From Erinaceus europaeus (lineage: Eukaryota > Chordata > Mammalia > Eulipotyphla > Erinaceidae): a stretch of 64,000 nt of DNA. The stretch's first letter is position 1. Each line of letters opens with the position of its first letter. The notes below the pieces were generated by a model. The model made no database searches, was not told the origin of the DNA, and saw only the letters and a list, made by a program, of their open reading frames with translations. The translations under genes and the position numbers were made by a program. The DNA is taken from assembly GCF_950295315.1 (NCBI RefSeq), contig NC_080171.1:28650682-28714681 (forward strand), written 5' to 3'. Of the stretch, positions 53,578 through 64,000 are shown piece after piece.

Positions 53578-56500
53578 TCACTCATCTGTTGTTGGACACC
53601 TGGGTTGCTTCCAGGTTTTGGCTATTACAAATTGTGCTGCCAAGAACATATGTGTACACAGATCTTTTTGGATGGATGTGTTGGGTTCCTTAGGATATAT
53701 CCCCAGGAGGGGAATTGCAGGGTCATAGGGTAGGTCCATTTCTAGCCTTCTGAGAGTTCTCCAGACTGTTCTCCACAGTGGTTGGACCAATTGACATTCC
53801 CACCAGCAGTGCAGGAGGGTTCCTTTGACCCCACATCCTCTCCAGCATTTGCTGCTGTTACCTTTTCTGATGTGTGACATTCTCACAGGAGTGAAGTGAT
53901 ATCTCATTGTTGTCTTTATTTGCATTTCTCTGACAATCATAGACTTGGAGCATTTTTTCATGTGTTTCTCGGCCTTTTGGATCTCTTCTGTGGTGAATAT
54001 TCTGTCCAATTCCTCCCCCCATTTTTGGATGGGGTTATTTGTTGTCTTGTTGTTGAGTCTGGTAAGCTCTTTATATATGTTGGTTATTAAACTCTTATCT
54101 GATGTATGGCATGTAAAGATCTTCTCCCATTCTGTGAGGGGTCTCTTGATTTGGGTAGTGGTTTCTTTTGCTGTGAAGAAGCTTTTTAATTTGATGTAGT
54201 CCCATAGGTTTATACTTGCCTTAGTCTTCCTTGTAATTGGATTCGTTTCATTGAAAATGTCTTTAAAATTTATGCGGAAAAAAGTTCTTCCAATATTTTC
54301 CTCTAAGTATCTGATAGTTTCTGGTCTAACATCCAAGTCCTTGATCCACTTGGAATTTACTTTTGTATTTGGTGAAATACAGTGATTCAGCTTCATTCTT
54401 CTGCATGTTTCAACCCATTGTTTCCAACACCATTTGTTGAAGAGACTCTGCTTTCCCCATGTAATAGTCTGGGCCCCTTTGTCAAAGATTAGATGTCCAT
54501 AGGTGTGGGGCCTCATTTCTGGGCTCTCAATTCTATTCCACTGGTCAGTGTGTCTGTTCATGTTCCAGTACCAAGCAGTTTTGATGACAATGGCCCTATA
54601 ATATAGTTTGAGATCTGGCAGTGTTATGCCTCCAGTTCTGTTCTTTTTTCTCAAGATTGTTTTGGCAATTCTAGGTCTTTTCTGGTTCCAGATAAACATT
54701 TGTAGCATTTGTTCTATTCTCCTAAAAAATGTGCTTGGGATCTTGATGGGGATAGCATTAAATTTGTAGATGGCTCTGGGTAATATATTCATTTTGATGA
54801 TGTTAATTCTTCCAACCCATGAGCATGGAATATCTTTCCACTTCTTTGTGTCTTTTTCAATTTCTTTGAGTAGTGACTCATAATTTTCAGTATACAAGTC
54901 TTTCACTTCTTTGGTTAGGTTTATTTCTCGATACTTTATTGTTTTTGTTGCTATAGAAAAAGGGACTGATTTCTGGATTTCAATTTCTTCTAACTTAGTG
55001 TTTGCATAGAGGAATGCCACTGACTTATGAATGTTAATTTTATAGCCTGACACATTACTGTATTGCCTGATGATTTCCAAAAGCTTCTTGCTAGATTCCT
55101 TAGGTTTTTCCATGTATACTATCATGTCATCTGCAAATAAGGAGAGTTTGACTTCTTCTCTTCCAATCTGTATTCCTTTAATTCCTTGCTCCTGCCTGAT
55201 TGCTATGGCAAGAACTTCCAACACTATGTTGAATAGTAATGGTGATAGTGGGCAGCCCTGTCTAGTACCTGATCTGAGGGGAAATGCTTCCAGTTTTTCA
55301 CCATTGAGTATGATGTTGGCTGTAGGTTTGCTATATATAGACTCCACTATCTTCAGGAATTTTCCATCTATTCCTATTTTTTGTAGTGTTTTGATCATAA
55401 AGGGATATTGTATTTTGTCAAAGGCTTTCTCTGCATCTATTGATATGACCATGTGGTTTTTGGTCTTGCTTTTGTTGATGTGGTGGATCACATTGATTGA
55501 TTTACGTATATTAAACCAACCTTGCATGCCTGGGATAAACCCCACTTGGTCATGATGAACAATCTTTTTGATATACTGCTGTATCCGGTTGGCTAGAATT
55601 TTGTTCAATATTTTCGCATCTATGTTCATCAGAGATATTGGTCTGTAGTTTTCTTTTTTGGTTGTGTCCCTGTCTGCTTTTGGTATCAGGGTGATGTTGG
55701 CTTCATAGAAGCTGGCAGGGAGTATTCCAGTGTCTTCAATCTTCTGGAAGACTTTTAAAAGTAGAGGTATTAGTTCTTCTTTGAAAGTTTTGTAGAATTC
55801 ATTTGTAAAACCATCTGGTCCAGGACTTTTATTTTTGGGGAGATTTTTGATAACTCTTTCAATTTCATTAGCTGTGATGGGCCTGTTCATGTTATTCACT
55901 TCCTCTTTACTTAGTTTTGGAAGTTGGTAGGTATCTAGGAAATCATTCATTTCTTCCAGGTTCTCTAACTTGGTGGCATATAGTTGTTCATAGAAGCCTC
56001 GCATGATATGTTGAATTTCTGCAGTGTCTGTTGTGATATCTCCTCTTTCATTTACTATCCGATTTATTTGGGTCTTCTCCCTTTTTTGTTTTGTGAGTCT
56101 GGCTAAAGGTTTGTCGATTTTGTTTACTCTTTCGAAGAACCAACATTTACTTTCATTGATCTTTTGTATGGTTTTCCTATTCTCAATATTATTTATTTCT
56201 GCCCTAACTTTAGTAATTTCTATCCTTCTGGTTGCTTTAGGGTTCCTTTGTTGTTCTTCTTCTAGGTCTTCAAGATTTGCAATCAGGCTGTTTATTTGTG
56301 CCTTTTCTTGTTTCCTATTGTGTGCTTGTATAGCTATGAACTTCCCTCTTAGGACTGCTTTAGCTGTGTCCCAAATATTTTGATAGCTTGTGTCTTCATT
56401 TTCATTGAACTCTCGAAACATTTTGATTTCTTCTTTGATTTCCTCTTTGACCCAGAAGTTGTTAAGAAGTGTACTGTTGAGCTTCCACATTTTGGGACTG

Positions 56501-57231
56501 TTACTAATCTTTTGTTGATTGTTAAGTGTTAGTTTAATTCCACTGTGGTCTGAGAAGATGCTTGGGATGATTTCAATGCTCTTGAATTGGCTGATGCTGT
56601 CTTTGTGGCCTAACATATGGTCTGTCCTTGAGAATGATCCATGTGGATTTGAGTAAAATGTGTATTCCAGTTTCTTGGGATGAATGACTCTGAAAATGTC
56701 CAATAGTTCTAGTTTATCTATCTCTTCATTCAGCTCCCTTATGTCTTTACTGATTTTCTTCCTGGATGATCTGTCAAGTTGAGATAGTGGGGTGTTGAAG
56801 TCCCCTACTATGATTGTGTTACTGTTAATATATTGCTGTAGCTCTTTCAGTAGAAGTTTGATGTATTTAGATGACTTCTCATTGGGTGCATAGATATTAA
56901 TAATTGTTAAGTCCTCTTGATTGACTGATCCTCTGAGCATTAAGTAGTGTCCATTCCTATCTTTTTTAATCTTATCTATTTTAAAGTCTATCATGTCAGA
57001 TATGAGAATAGCTGTTCCTGCCCTTTTTTGTGGGCCATTGGCTTGAATGATAGTTTTCCATCCTTTCACTTTAAGTCTGTGTTTGTCTTGTTGCGTTAGG
57101 TGAGTTTCCTGTAGACAACATATTGTTGGGTTGTGTTTTCTGATCCATCTTCCTACTCTGTGTCTTTTAATAGGTGAATTCAGGCCATTGACATTTATTG
57201 ATATCAAAGATTGAAGATATTTTAACGCCAT
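53578..57231 (-). pseudogene. L1 ORF2 (endonuclease and reverse transcriptase), 1217 codons before a premature stop
   Basis: Encodes an APE-type endonuclease with [29 protein letters not shown] and FSDHSGIKL; a reverse transcriptase with the [41 protein letters not shown] and [10 protein letters not shown] blocks; and a cysteine-rich end ([18 protein letters not shown]). It stops at TTDE-TGA (53578-53580). The other copies here (26510, 60000) have TGG at this codon and continue about 60 residues, so a single third-base change truncates this one. The catalytic residues look intact. Confidence 0.95.
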
Positions 57232-57287
57232 TCTTGTAGAGTTTTAGAGTGTTTTGATATATGTTCTATTTGTGGTGGTCTGGTTGT

Positions 57288-58260
57288 TTATAGGAAACCT
57301 TTCAGAACTTCTTTCAAGGCAGGCTTGGTGATGGTTGCTTCCTTCAACTGTTGCTTGTCTGAGAAGGTTTTGATGCTTCCATCTAGTCTGAATGACAATC
57401 TAGCAGGATATAGTATTCTTGGCTGAAAGCCTTTCTCATTGAGCACTCGATAGATATCTTGCCATTCTCTTCTGGCTTGTAGTGTTTGTATGGAGAAGTC
57501 TGCTGCTAATCTTATGGGTTTTCCTTTGTAGGTGACTCTGTTTTTCTCTTGCAGCCTTGAGGATCCTTTCTTTATCCTTATTCCTTTCCAATCTAAGTAT
57601 GACATGTCTTGGTGTCTTTAGGTCTGGGTTAATTCTGTTTGGGACCCTCTGGGCTTCTTGAATCTTTATGTCTTTGGTGTTGTCTAGACTAGAGAAATTT
57701 TCAGCTATTATGGCCTGGAGAACGCTTTCTTCCTCCCCTTCTCTTTCTTCCTCTGGTAAGCCAATAATGCGTATATTGTTTCTTTTGAAGTCATCCCATA
57801 GGACTCTGTTGTTGTTTTCAGCATCTCTTAATCTCTTTTTGAGATCTCTTACTTCTTCTTTAGTTGTCTCTAATTCATCCTCAATCTTGCTAATTCTGTC
57901 TTCAGCCTCATAGATTCTATTCTCTCTGCCCTCTACTGCTTTCTGGAGTTCATCTATTTTGTTGCCCTGCTCTGATACTGTTTTAGCTTGTTCAGCTAGT
58001 TGCCTTCTTAGCTCAGCAATTTCAGCTTTCAGCTCTCTAATAACCATGAGATTATTAGAATTTTCTTCCATATTCTCATTTGTTGTTCCTGCATTTCTGA
58101 TTACAATTTTTTCAAATTCTTTACTCACTCCTGTTATTATTTCCTTAGCTAATGTTTGGATGTTGAACTCGTTGTTTTGTGCTTCGCCCTCTGGAGGACT
58201 TTTAGCTGGACTCTTGTCCTGGTTCGAGTCTCCATTATTTTTTCTTGTTGTTTTAACCAT
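57288..58260 (-). pseudogene. L1 ORF1 (RNA-binding chaperone), one frameshift
   Basis: Starts MVKTTRKNNGDSNQ, has a long coiled coil (about residues 70-145 with ELRRQLAEQ, ELETTKEEVRDLKKR), an RRM region (NNIRIIGLPEEE, ILRAA-type ILKAAREK) and a C-terminal domain (PIRLAADFSIQTLQARREW) in another frame. The frame is lost around 57545 in a run of A; comparison with other L1 ORF1 proteins suggests two A are missing. Confidence 0.9.
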
Positions 58261-58971
58261 TTTATATAAGTTAACAGTTTTTTCAATCCCTGAGTTGGAG
58301 TTCAGTGGTGTAAAAGCCTTTTTTTTTCCCCCTGTAGGCTATGGTAGCCTGAGGGCTTTTAAACTATCAATAGGTTTCTTGGCTTAATCAATGACTCCTG
58401 ACCAAGAGATAAAGCAGGGTGTGGCAGAGATAATCCAGTGGTTATGCAAAGAGACTTTCACAGCCCTTCAGCTATGCCACCGAGGTATAGGTCTTCTCCT
58501 GAGTTTCCCGGTTAGATCTCTGTGCCCTGGTGTCCCTCCCTGTTGCTGCTCCAGATTCTGAGGGTAGTAGCAATGGAGACTCAGAGTTGTACTTGGTGAG
58601 TCTCTGGGGAGTCCTTTCCTCCCTTCAGCTGTCCCCTTGTTGGTGGAGCAGACTGGAGGTGGTGTCTCCACTGACAAACTGTCGAACTGTTAGCAGTCAC
58701 TTAATCTCTCCTTAGGCCCCTCTCTCCTCTCTATCACCAGCCACGCGTGTTTGTACTCACGGGTGATTTACTGGGTTCCTGTGGTCATTATAGTCCTGTC
58801 TTGTTTTCGGTCCGGGTGGTCTCCTTTAGTATTCCTAGTTGATCCGGGAGAGGAGAGGAGAGGAGAGAAAGCGATCTGCTGCTCGTAGCTCCGCCTCCGG
58901 AAGTCGAAAACCCGGCTTGCCCTTCTTCTTAGGTTGTTTCTGAACAATGTTTCAATGTTTCCCCCTTCTTT

Positions 58972-59322
58972 TTTTTTTGCCACCAGGGTTATTGCTGGGG
59001 GCTCGGTGCCTGCACTACAAATTCACTGCTCCCGGAGGCCATTTTTTCCCTCTCCCTTTTGTTGCCCTTGTTGTTTTATCATTGTTGTGGTTATTATGAT
59101 TGTTGCTATTGCTGAAGTTGTTTTTGGATAGAACAGAGAGAAATGGAGAGAGGAAGGGAAGACAGAGAGGGGGAGAGAAAGATAGACACCTGCAGACCTG
59201 CTTCACCGCTTATGAAACCGCCCCCTTGCAGGTGGGGAGCCAGGGGCTCGAACTGGGATCCTTTGTCGGTCCTTGTGCTTTGCGCCATGTGAGCTTAACC
59301 CACTGCACTACTGCCCGACCCC
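58972..59322 (-). mobile_element. SINE A-ext beside the L1 5' end
   Basis: TTTTGCCACCAGGGTTATTG start, ending CTACTGCCCGACCCCC. Confidence 0.92.
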
Positions 59323-59339
59323 CCTCCTTTTTCTTTTTA

Positions 59340-59556
59340 AAGTTTTCTAATTTCCTTTCAACTTTTATTTATTTATATAGAAGCAGAGAAATTGGGAGGG
59401 AAGGGAGAAGATAGGAAAAGAGACGTAGAGACACTTGCAGCCCTGCTTCACCACTCATGAAGCTTTCCCCCTGCAGATGGGGACCAGGGGCTTGAACCTG
59501 GGTCCTTGTGCACTGTAAATGTGTGCATTTAACCAGGTGCGCCACCATCTAGTCCC
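59340..59556 (-). mobile_element. SINE B
   Basis: TTTATTTATTTATATAGAAG to GCGCCACCATCTAGTCCC. Confidence 0.88.
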
Positions 59557-59584
59557 TCGCTCCCTCTTTATTTCTTTCTTTTTT

Positions 59585-61538
59585 TTAAATAATTTATTTC
59601 TTTATTGGGGAATTAATGTTTTACATTCAACAGTAAATACAATAGTTTGTACATGCATAACATTCCCCAGATTCCCATTTAACAGTACAACCCCCACTAT
59701 GTCATTCATCATCTTTCATGGACCTGTATTCTCCCCACCCACCCACCCACCCCAGAGTCTTTTACTTTGGTGTAATACTCCAATTCCACTTCAGGTTTGA
59801 CTTCTGTTTTCTTTTCTAATCTTGTTTTTCAACTTCGGCCTGAGAGTGAGATCATCCCATATTCATCCTTCTGTTTCGGACTTATTTCACTCAACATGAT
59901 TTTTTCAAGGTCCATCCAAGATCGGCTGAAAACGGTGAAGTCACCATTTTTTACAGCTGAGTAGTATTCCATTGTGTATATAGACCACAACTTGCTCAGC
60001 CACTCATCTGTGGTTGGACACCTGGGTTGCTTCCAGGTTTTGGCTATTACAAATTGTGCTGCCAAGAACATATGTGTACACAGATCTTTTTGGATGGATG
60101 TGTTGGGTTCCTTAGGATATATCCCCAGGAGGGGAATTGCAGGGTCATAGGGTAAGTCCATTTCTAGCCTTGTGAGAGTTCTCCAGACTGTTCTCCACAG
60201 AGGTTGGACCAATTGACATTCCCACCAGCAGTGCAGGAGGGTTCCTTTGACCCCACACCCTTTCCAGCATTTGCTGCTGTTACCTTTTCTGATGTATGAC
60301 ATTCTCACAGGAGTGAAGTGATATCTCATTGTTGTCTTGATTTGCATTTCTCTGACAATCAGAGACTTGGAGCATTTTTTCATGTGTTTCTCAGCCTTTT
60401 GGATCTCTTCTGTGGTGAATATTCTGTCCAAGTCCTCCCCCCATTTTTGGATGGGGTTATTTGTTGTCTTGTTGTTGAGTCTGGCAAACTCTTTATATAT
60501 GTTGGTTATTAAACTCTTATCTGATGTATGGCATGTAAAGATCTTCTCCCATTCTGTGAGGGGTCTCTTGATTTGGGTAGTGGTTTCTTTTGCTGTGAAG
60601 AAGCTTTTTAATTTGATGTAGTCCCATAGGTTTATACTTGCCTTAGTCTTCCTTGTAATTGGATTCGTTTCATTGAAAATGTCTTTAAAATTTATGCGGA
60701 AAAAAGTTCTTCCAATATTTTCCTCTAAGTATCTGATAGTTTCTGGTCTAACATCCAAGTCCTTGATCCACTTGGAATTTACTTTTGTATTTGGTGAAAT
60801 ACAGTGATTCAGCTTCATTCTTCTGCATGTTTCAACCCATTGTTTCCAACACCATTTGTTGAAGAGACTCTGCTTTCCCCATGTAATAGTCTGGGCCCCT
60901 TTGTCAAAGATTAGATGTCCATAGGTGTGGGGCCTCATTTCTGGGCTCTCAATTCTATTCCACTGGTCAGTGTGTCTGTTCACGTTCCAGTACCAAGCAG
61001 TTTTGATGACAATGGCCCTATAATATAGTTTGAGATCTGGCAGTGTTATGCCTCCGGTTCTGTTCTTTTTTCTCAAGATTGTTTTGGCAATTCTAGGTCT
61101 TTTCTGGTTCCAGATAAACATTTGTAGTATTTTTTCTATTTTCCTAAAAATGTGCTTGGGATCTTGATGGGGATAGCATTAAATTTGTAGATGGCTCTGG
61201 GTAATATATTCATTTTGATGATGTTAATTCTTCCAACCCATGAACATGGAATATCTTCAATCTTTGATATCAATAAATGTCAATGGCCTGAATTCACCTA
61301 TTAAAAGACACAGAGTAGGAAGATGGATCAGAAAACACAACCCAACAATATGTTGTCTACAGGAAACTCACCTAACTCAACAAGACAAACACAGACTTAA
61401 AGTGAAAGGATGGAAAACTATCATACAAGCCAATGGCCCACAAAAAAGGGCAGGAACAGCTATTCTCATATCTGACATGATAGACTTTAAAATAGATAAG
61501 ATTTTAAAAGATAGGAATGGACACTACTTAATGCTCAG
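59585..61538. mobile_element. Young L1 with inverted 5' part (twin priming)
   Basis: 59585-61257 is the - strand 3' part of an L1: about 430 open ORF2 codons 61121-59829, then the standard 3' UTR ending in CCCCAATAAAG-type sequence. 61250-61538 is the start of ORF2 on the + strand ([13 protein letters not shown] to HYLMLRA). The middle of ORF2 is absent. The two parts overlap by AATATCTT at 61250-61257. Confidence 0.95.
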
Positions 61539-61592
61539 AGCATTAGTTTTTTTTTTTTTTTTTCTAGTTCCTTCCTTTTAGAAATGATTTAT

Positions 61593-61772
61593 TAGGTTCT
61601 GGGTGGTGACTTTTCCAGTAGAGTGCACACATTACTATGTGCAAGGACATGGGTTCAAACCTGGGCTACCACATGGAGACCACCTATAGGAGGGAAGCTT
61701 CATGAGCAGTAGGGTGGTGCTGTGGTGTCTTTCCTCTTCTTTTTGTCTCACTCTCCCTCTCTATTTCTTTTT
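61593..61772 (+). mobile_element. SINE B, old
   Basis: GGTTCTGGGTGGTGACTTTT to CTCTCCCTCTCTATTTC. Confidence 0.75.
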
Positions 61773-62239
61773 TAAAATTTATTTGTAAAATAGAAAATAT
61801 CAACAAAACCACAGTATAAGAGTTTCCCACCACCAGAGTTCCATATCTCATCCCCTCCACTGGAAGCTTTCCTATTCTTTATCTCTTTGGAAGCATGGAC
61901 CCTGGGTCATTATGGGGTGCAGAAGGTGGGTGGTCTGGCTTCTGTAATTGCTTCTCCAATGGACATGGGCATTGACATTTTGATCCATACTCCCAGCCTG
62001 TCCCCTATCTTTCCCTAATGGGACAGGGCTCTGGAGAGGTGGGGTTCCAGGTACATTGGTGAGGTCGTCTGTCTGGGCGAGTCAGGTTGACGTCATGGTA
62101 GCATCTGCAACTTGGTGTTTGGAACATATTCCTTTGCTTCCTCCATTCTTGTGGGACTCTATTCAGTAGTCCTTGTAAGGTGGGATTGATTGTGGAAAAT
62201 TCCTTTAGTTCTTGAATATTTGAAAAAACCTTTTTTTCA

Positions 62240-62540
62240 AATTTAAAAATGGTTTTATATTTATTTATATTTATTTTTCCCTTTTTGTTGCCCTTGTTTT
62301 TTATTATTGTTGTAGTTATTGTTGTTCTTGATGTCATCATTGTTAGATAGGACAAGGAGAAATTAAGAGAGAAGGGAAGACAGAGAAGGAGAGAAAGAGA
62401 GACACCTGCAGACCTGTTTCACTGCCTGTGAAGCAACCCCCCTGCAGGTGGGGAGCCGGGGCTCAAACCAGGATCCTTACGCCGGTCCTTGTGCTTTGTG
62501 CCATGTGCGATTAACCTGCTGCACTACCATCCGACTCCCA
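62240..62540 (-). mobile_element. SINE A inside the HAL1-like element
   Basis: A body ending CTACCATCCGACTCCC; AAAACCTTT flanks both sides. Confidence 0.9.
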
Positions 62541-62747
62541 GGAAAACCTTTATTTCTCCCTTATATTTGAAGGATAACTTTGCAAGATACAATATTTGTG
62601 GCTGGAATTCCCTCCCCATTAGAACTTTGAATGTCATTCCACTCTCTGCTTGCCTCTAGAGTTTGTAAAGAGAAATCTGATGAAAGTCTTATAGCTCTGC
62701 CTTTGTATGTAACTTCTTTCCTTTCCCTAGCAAGCAGCAAAAATTTT

Positions 62748-63415
62748 ATTTATTTATTTATTTATTTTCACTTTTGTTGCCCTTGTTTTTCATTGTTGTT
62801 GTAGTTACTATTGTTGTTGTTATTGATGTCGTCGTTGTTAGATAGGACAGAGAGAAATGGAGAGAGAAAGGGAAGACAGAGAGGGGGAGAGAAAGATAGA
62901 CACCTGGGGGGTCGGTCGGTGGCTCAGTGGGTTAAGCGCATGTGGCGCAAAGCGCAGGGACCGGCGTAAGGATCCCAGTTCGAGCCCCCGGCTCCCCACC
63001 TGCAGGAGAGTCGCTTCACAGGCGATGAAGCAGTTCTGCAGGTGTCTATCTTTCTCTCCCCTTCTCTGTCTTCCCCTCCTCTCTCCATTTCTCTCTGTCC
63101 TATCCAACAACGAATTGCATCAACAAGGGCAATAATAATAACCACAACGAAGCTACAACAAGGGCAACAAAAGGGGGAAAAAAATGGCCTCCAGGAGCGG
63201 TGGATTCATGGTGCAGGCACCGAGCCCAGCAATAACCCTGGAGGAGGAAAAAAAAAAAAAAAAAAGAAAGATAGACACCTGCAGACCTGCTTCACCACCT
63301 GTGAATCAACTCCCCTACAGGTGGGGAGCCGGGGGCTTGAACCGGGATCCTTTCGCCAGTCCTTGGGCTTTGCGCCATGTGTGCTTAACCCGCTGCACTA
63401 CTGCCCAACTCCTGC
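62748..63415 (-). mobile_element. SINE A with 13-bp TSD, itself split
   Basis: TSD CAGCAAAAATTTT at 62735-62747 and 63416-63428. Its body is interrupted by the + strand SINE at 62907-63265. Confidence 0.95.
62907..63265 (+). mobile_element. SINE A-ext nested in a SINE A, 16-bp TSD
   Basis: TSD GAAAGATAGACACCTG at 62891-62906 and 63266-63281. Full head (GGGGTCGGTCGGTGGCTCAG), extension and pure A tail indicate a recent insertion. Confidence 0.97.
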
Positions 63416-63759
63416 CAGCAAAAATTTTTCCTTGTCGTTAACTTTTGATAGTTTTACAATAATGTGCCTTGGCATTGATATTTTTGTATTTAGGAATCTA
63501 GGTGATCGTTCTGCCTCTTGGATGAGAATGTTCTGGTGGTTTCCTAAGTGAGGGAAGTTCTCAGCTAAAATTGCTCTGAAAATGTTCTCTGGGTCTTTGG
63601 CCTTGTCCTCCTCTTCAGGTATACCTACCACTCTTACATTCAGTCTTTTGATGAACTCTGCAATTTCAGAGGGTTGCTTCAGTCTTTCTAAACCATTCCT
63701 CTCCCTCATCTTTGAATTGAAAGAGTGGGCTGGCCGTATCTTCTGGATTGTAGATTATT

Positions 63760-63925
63760 TCTTTTTTTTTTTTTTTACATTTTATTTATTTATTCATGAG
63801 AAAGATAGGAGGAGAGACAGAGAAAAAACCAGATATCACTCTGGTATATGTGCTGTTGGGGATTGAACTCAGGACCTCCAGCTCAAGGGTCCAGTGCCCC
63901 ATCCACTGTGCCACCTCCTGGACCA
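63760..63925 (-). mobile_element. SINE C
   Basis: Poly-T, TTATTTATTTATTCATGAGA, ending GCCACCTCCTGGACCAT. Confidence 0.9.
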
Positions 63926-63934
63926 TACATTTAA

Positions 63935-64000
63935 AAAAATTTTTTTTAATTATCTTTATTTATTTATTGGATAGAGACGCCAGAAATTGAGAGTGTAGGG
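63935..64000 (-). mobile_element. SINE B, cut by window edge
   Basis: AATTATCTTTATTTATTTAT and GGATAGAGACGCCAGAAATT are the tail end of a - strand B. Confidence 0.85.

Larger units (their letters stand above)
52661..58912 (-). mobile_element. Full-length L1 with 12-bp TSD, nearly intact
   Basis: TSD CGGCTTGCCCTT at 52651-52662 and 58913-58924. In element order: 5' UTR about 650 bp starting GTTTTCGACTTCCGGAGGCG (contains an ETS-type CTTCCGG and GA repeats), ORF1 (58260-57288), a 56-base spacer, ORF2 (57231-53578), L1 3' UTR to 53229, an internal A run (T run 53211-53228 on +), a second 3' module to about 52678 and an A tail. Damage seen: a frameshift late in ORF1 and one nonsense codon near the ORF2 end. 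Confidence 0.93.
61775..63755 (-). mobile_element. Old HAL1-like element (ORF1 region joined to a 3' UTR, no ORF2)
   Basis: 61775-62130 resembles the outer 3' module of the young L1s (ATATCTCATCCCCTCCACTG, GGTCTGGCTTCTGTAATTGC). 62150-62235, 62545-62747 and 63416-63755 are antisense ORF1: the - strand reads FIKRLNVRVVGIPEEE and FRAILAENFPHLGN, with ORF1-type ISMPRHIIVKL. No ORF2 sequence lies between, which is the layout of HAL1 (half-L1) elements, although a deletion could give the same picture. Confidence 0.65.

Noticed and set aside
55070..55555. 161-codon + strand frame and others inside the L1
   Set aside because: Antisense of ORF2; no independent evidence of coding.
59700..59790. CCCACCCACCCACCCC as a G-quadruplex regulatory site
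   Set aside because: It is a fixed part of the L1 3' UTR, present in every copy here, so it is not specific to this locus.

Overview
This is vertebrate nuclear DNA, and almost certainly from a hedgehog (Erinaceidae). Two intron-containing mammalian genes occupy the left third. The rest is dense with tRNA-derived SINEs, young and old L1 elements and a Vingi-type non-LTR retrotransposon, a clade I recall as described from hedgehog genomes. The gene order MAN1B1 then DPP7, tail to tail, matches the human 9q34.3 order, where GRIN1 follows DPP7. No GRIN1 exon was recognised before the window ends.

Layout. Positions 1-14565 hold the 3' two thirds of MAN1B1 (+ strand, ten coding exons found, all with matching splice phases; the membrane-anchor exons lie off the left edge). 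DPP7 is complete on the - strand (12 coding exons, 15826-18380), with a cluster of three CLEAR-like E-boxes just upstream of its start codon. MAN1B1 makes the ER alpha-1,2-mannosidase that times glycoprotein degradation. DPP7 makes a lysosomal serine dipeptidase. They are neighbours and need not work together. A C/T-rich minisatellite (19260-19990) and an RPLP2 processed pseudogene (20695-20890) follow. From 21310 to 64000 the window is intergenic.

The most notable structural feature is an inverted duplication. Positions 1503-3322, including two MAN1B1 exons, recur at 28155-29972 in opposite orientation with only a handful of differences. Homology then continues, but much more diverged, to about 3718/27765. 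The two arms enclose about 25 kb holding the MAN1B1 catalytic exons and all of DPP7.

Transposable elements. Four tRNA-type SINE families are called A, B, C and D here. A: GGGAGTCGGGCGGTAGCGC start, CAACAATAA-rich tail. B: GGGGCTGGGTGGTGGTGCAC start, AATAAATAAAG tail. C: GGTCCGGGAGGTGGTGCAG start, CTTTCTCATTAATAAATA end. D: GATAGCATAATGGTTATGCA start, GAGCAGTGCTCTGG end. An 'ext' copy carries an additional 3' module (CCTCCAGGAGCAGTGGATTC to AATAACCCTGGAGGCAAAA). Many have clear target-site duplications (TSDs). L1 copies include a nearly intact full-length element (52661-58912), a twin-primed inverted copy (59585-61538), a copy with a probable 3' transduction (25373-26680) and a tiny 3' end (40665-40981). 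Several share a chimeric 3' end. A 5'-truncated Vingi copy with an open frame sits at 45785-46777. Two solo LTRs and an orphan CpG-rich promoter-like segment (33262-34190) complete the picture.

Coordinates of SINE edges are by eye and may be off by several bases. Family names come from recognition, not from a database search.
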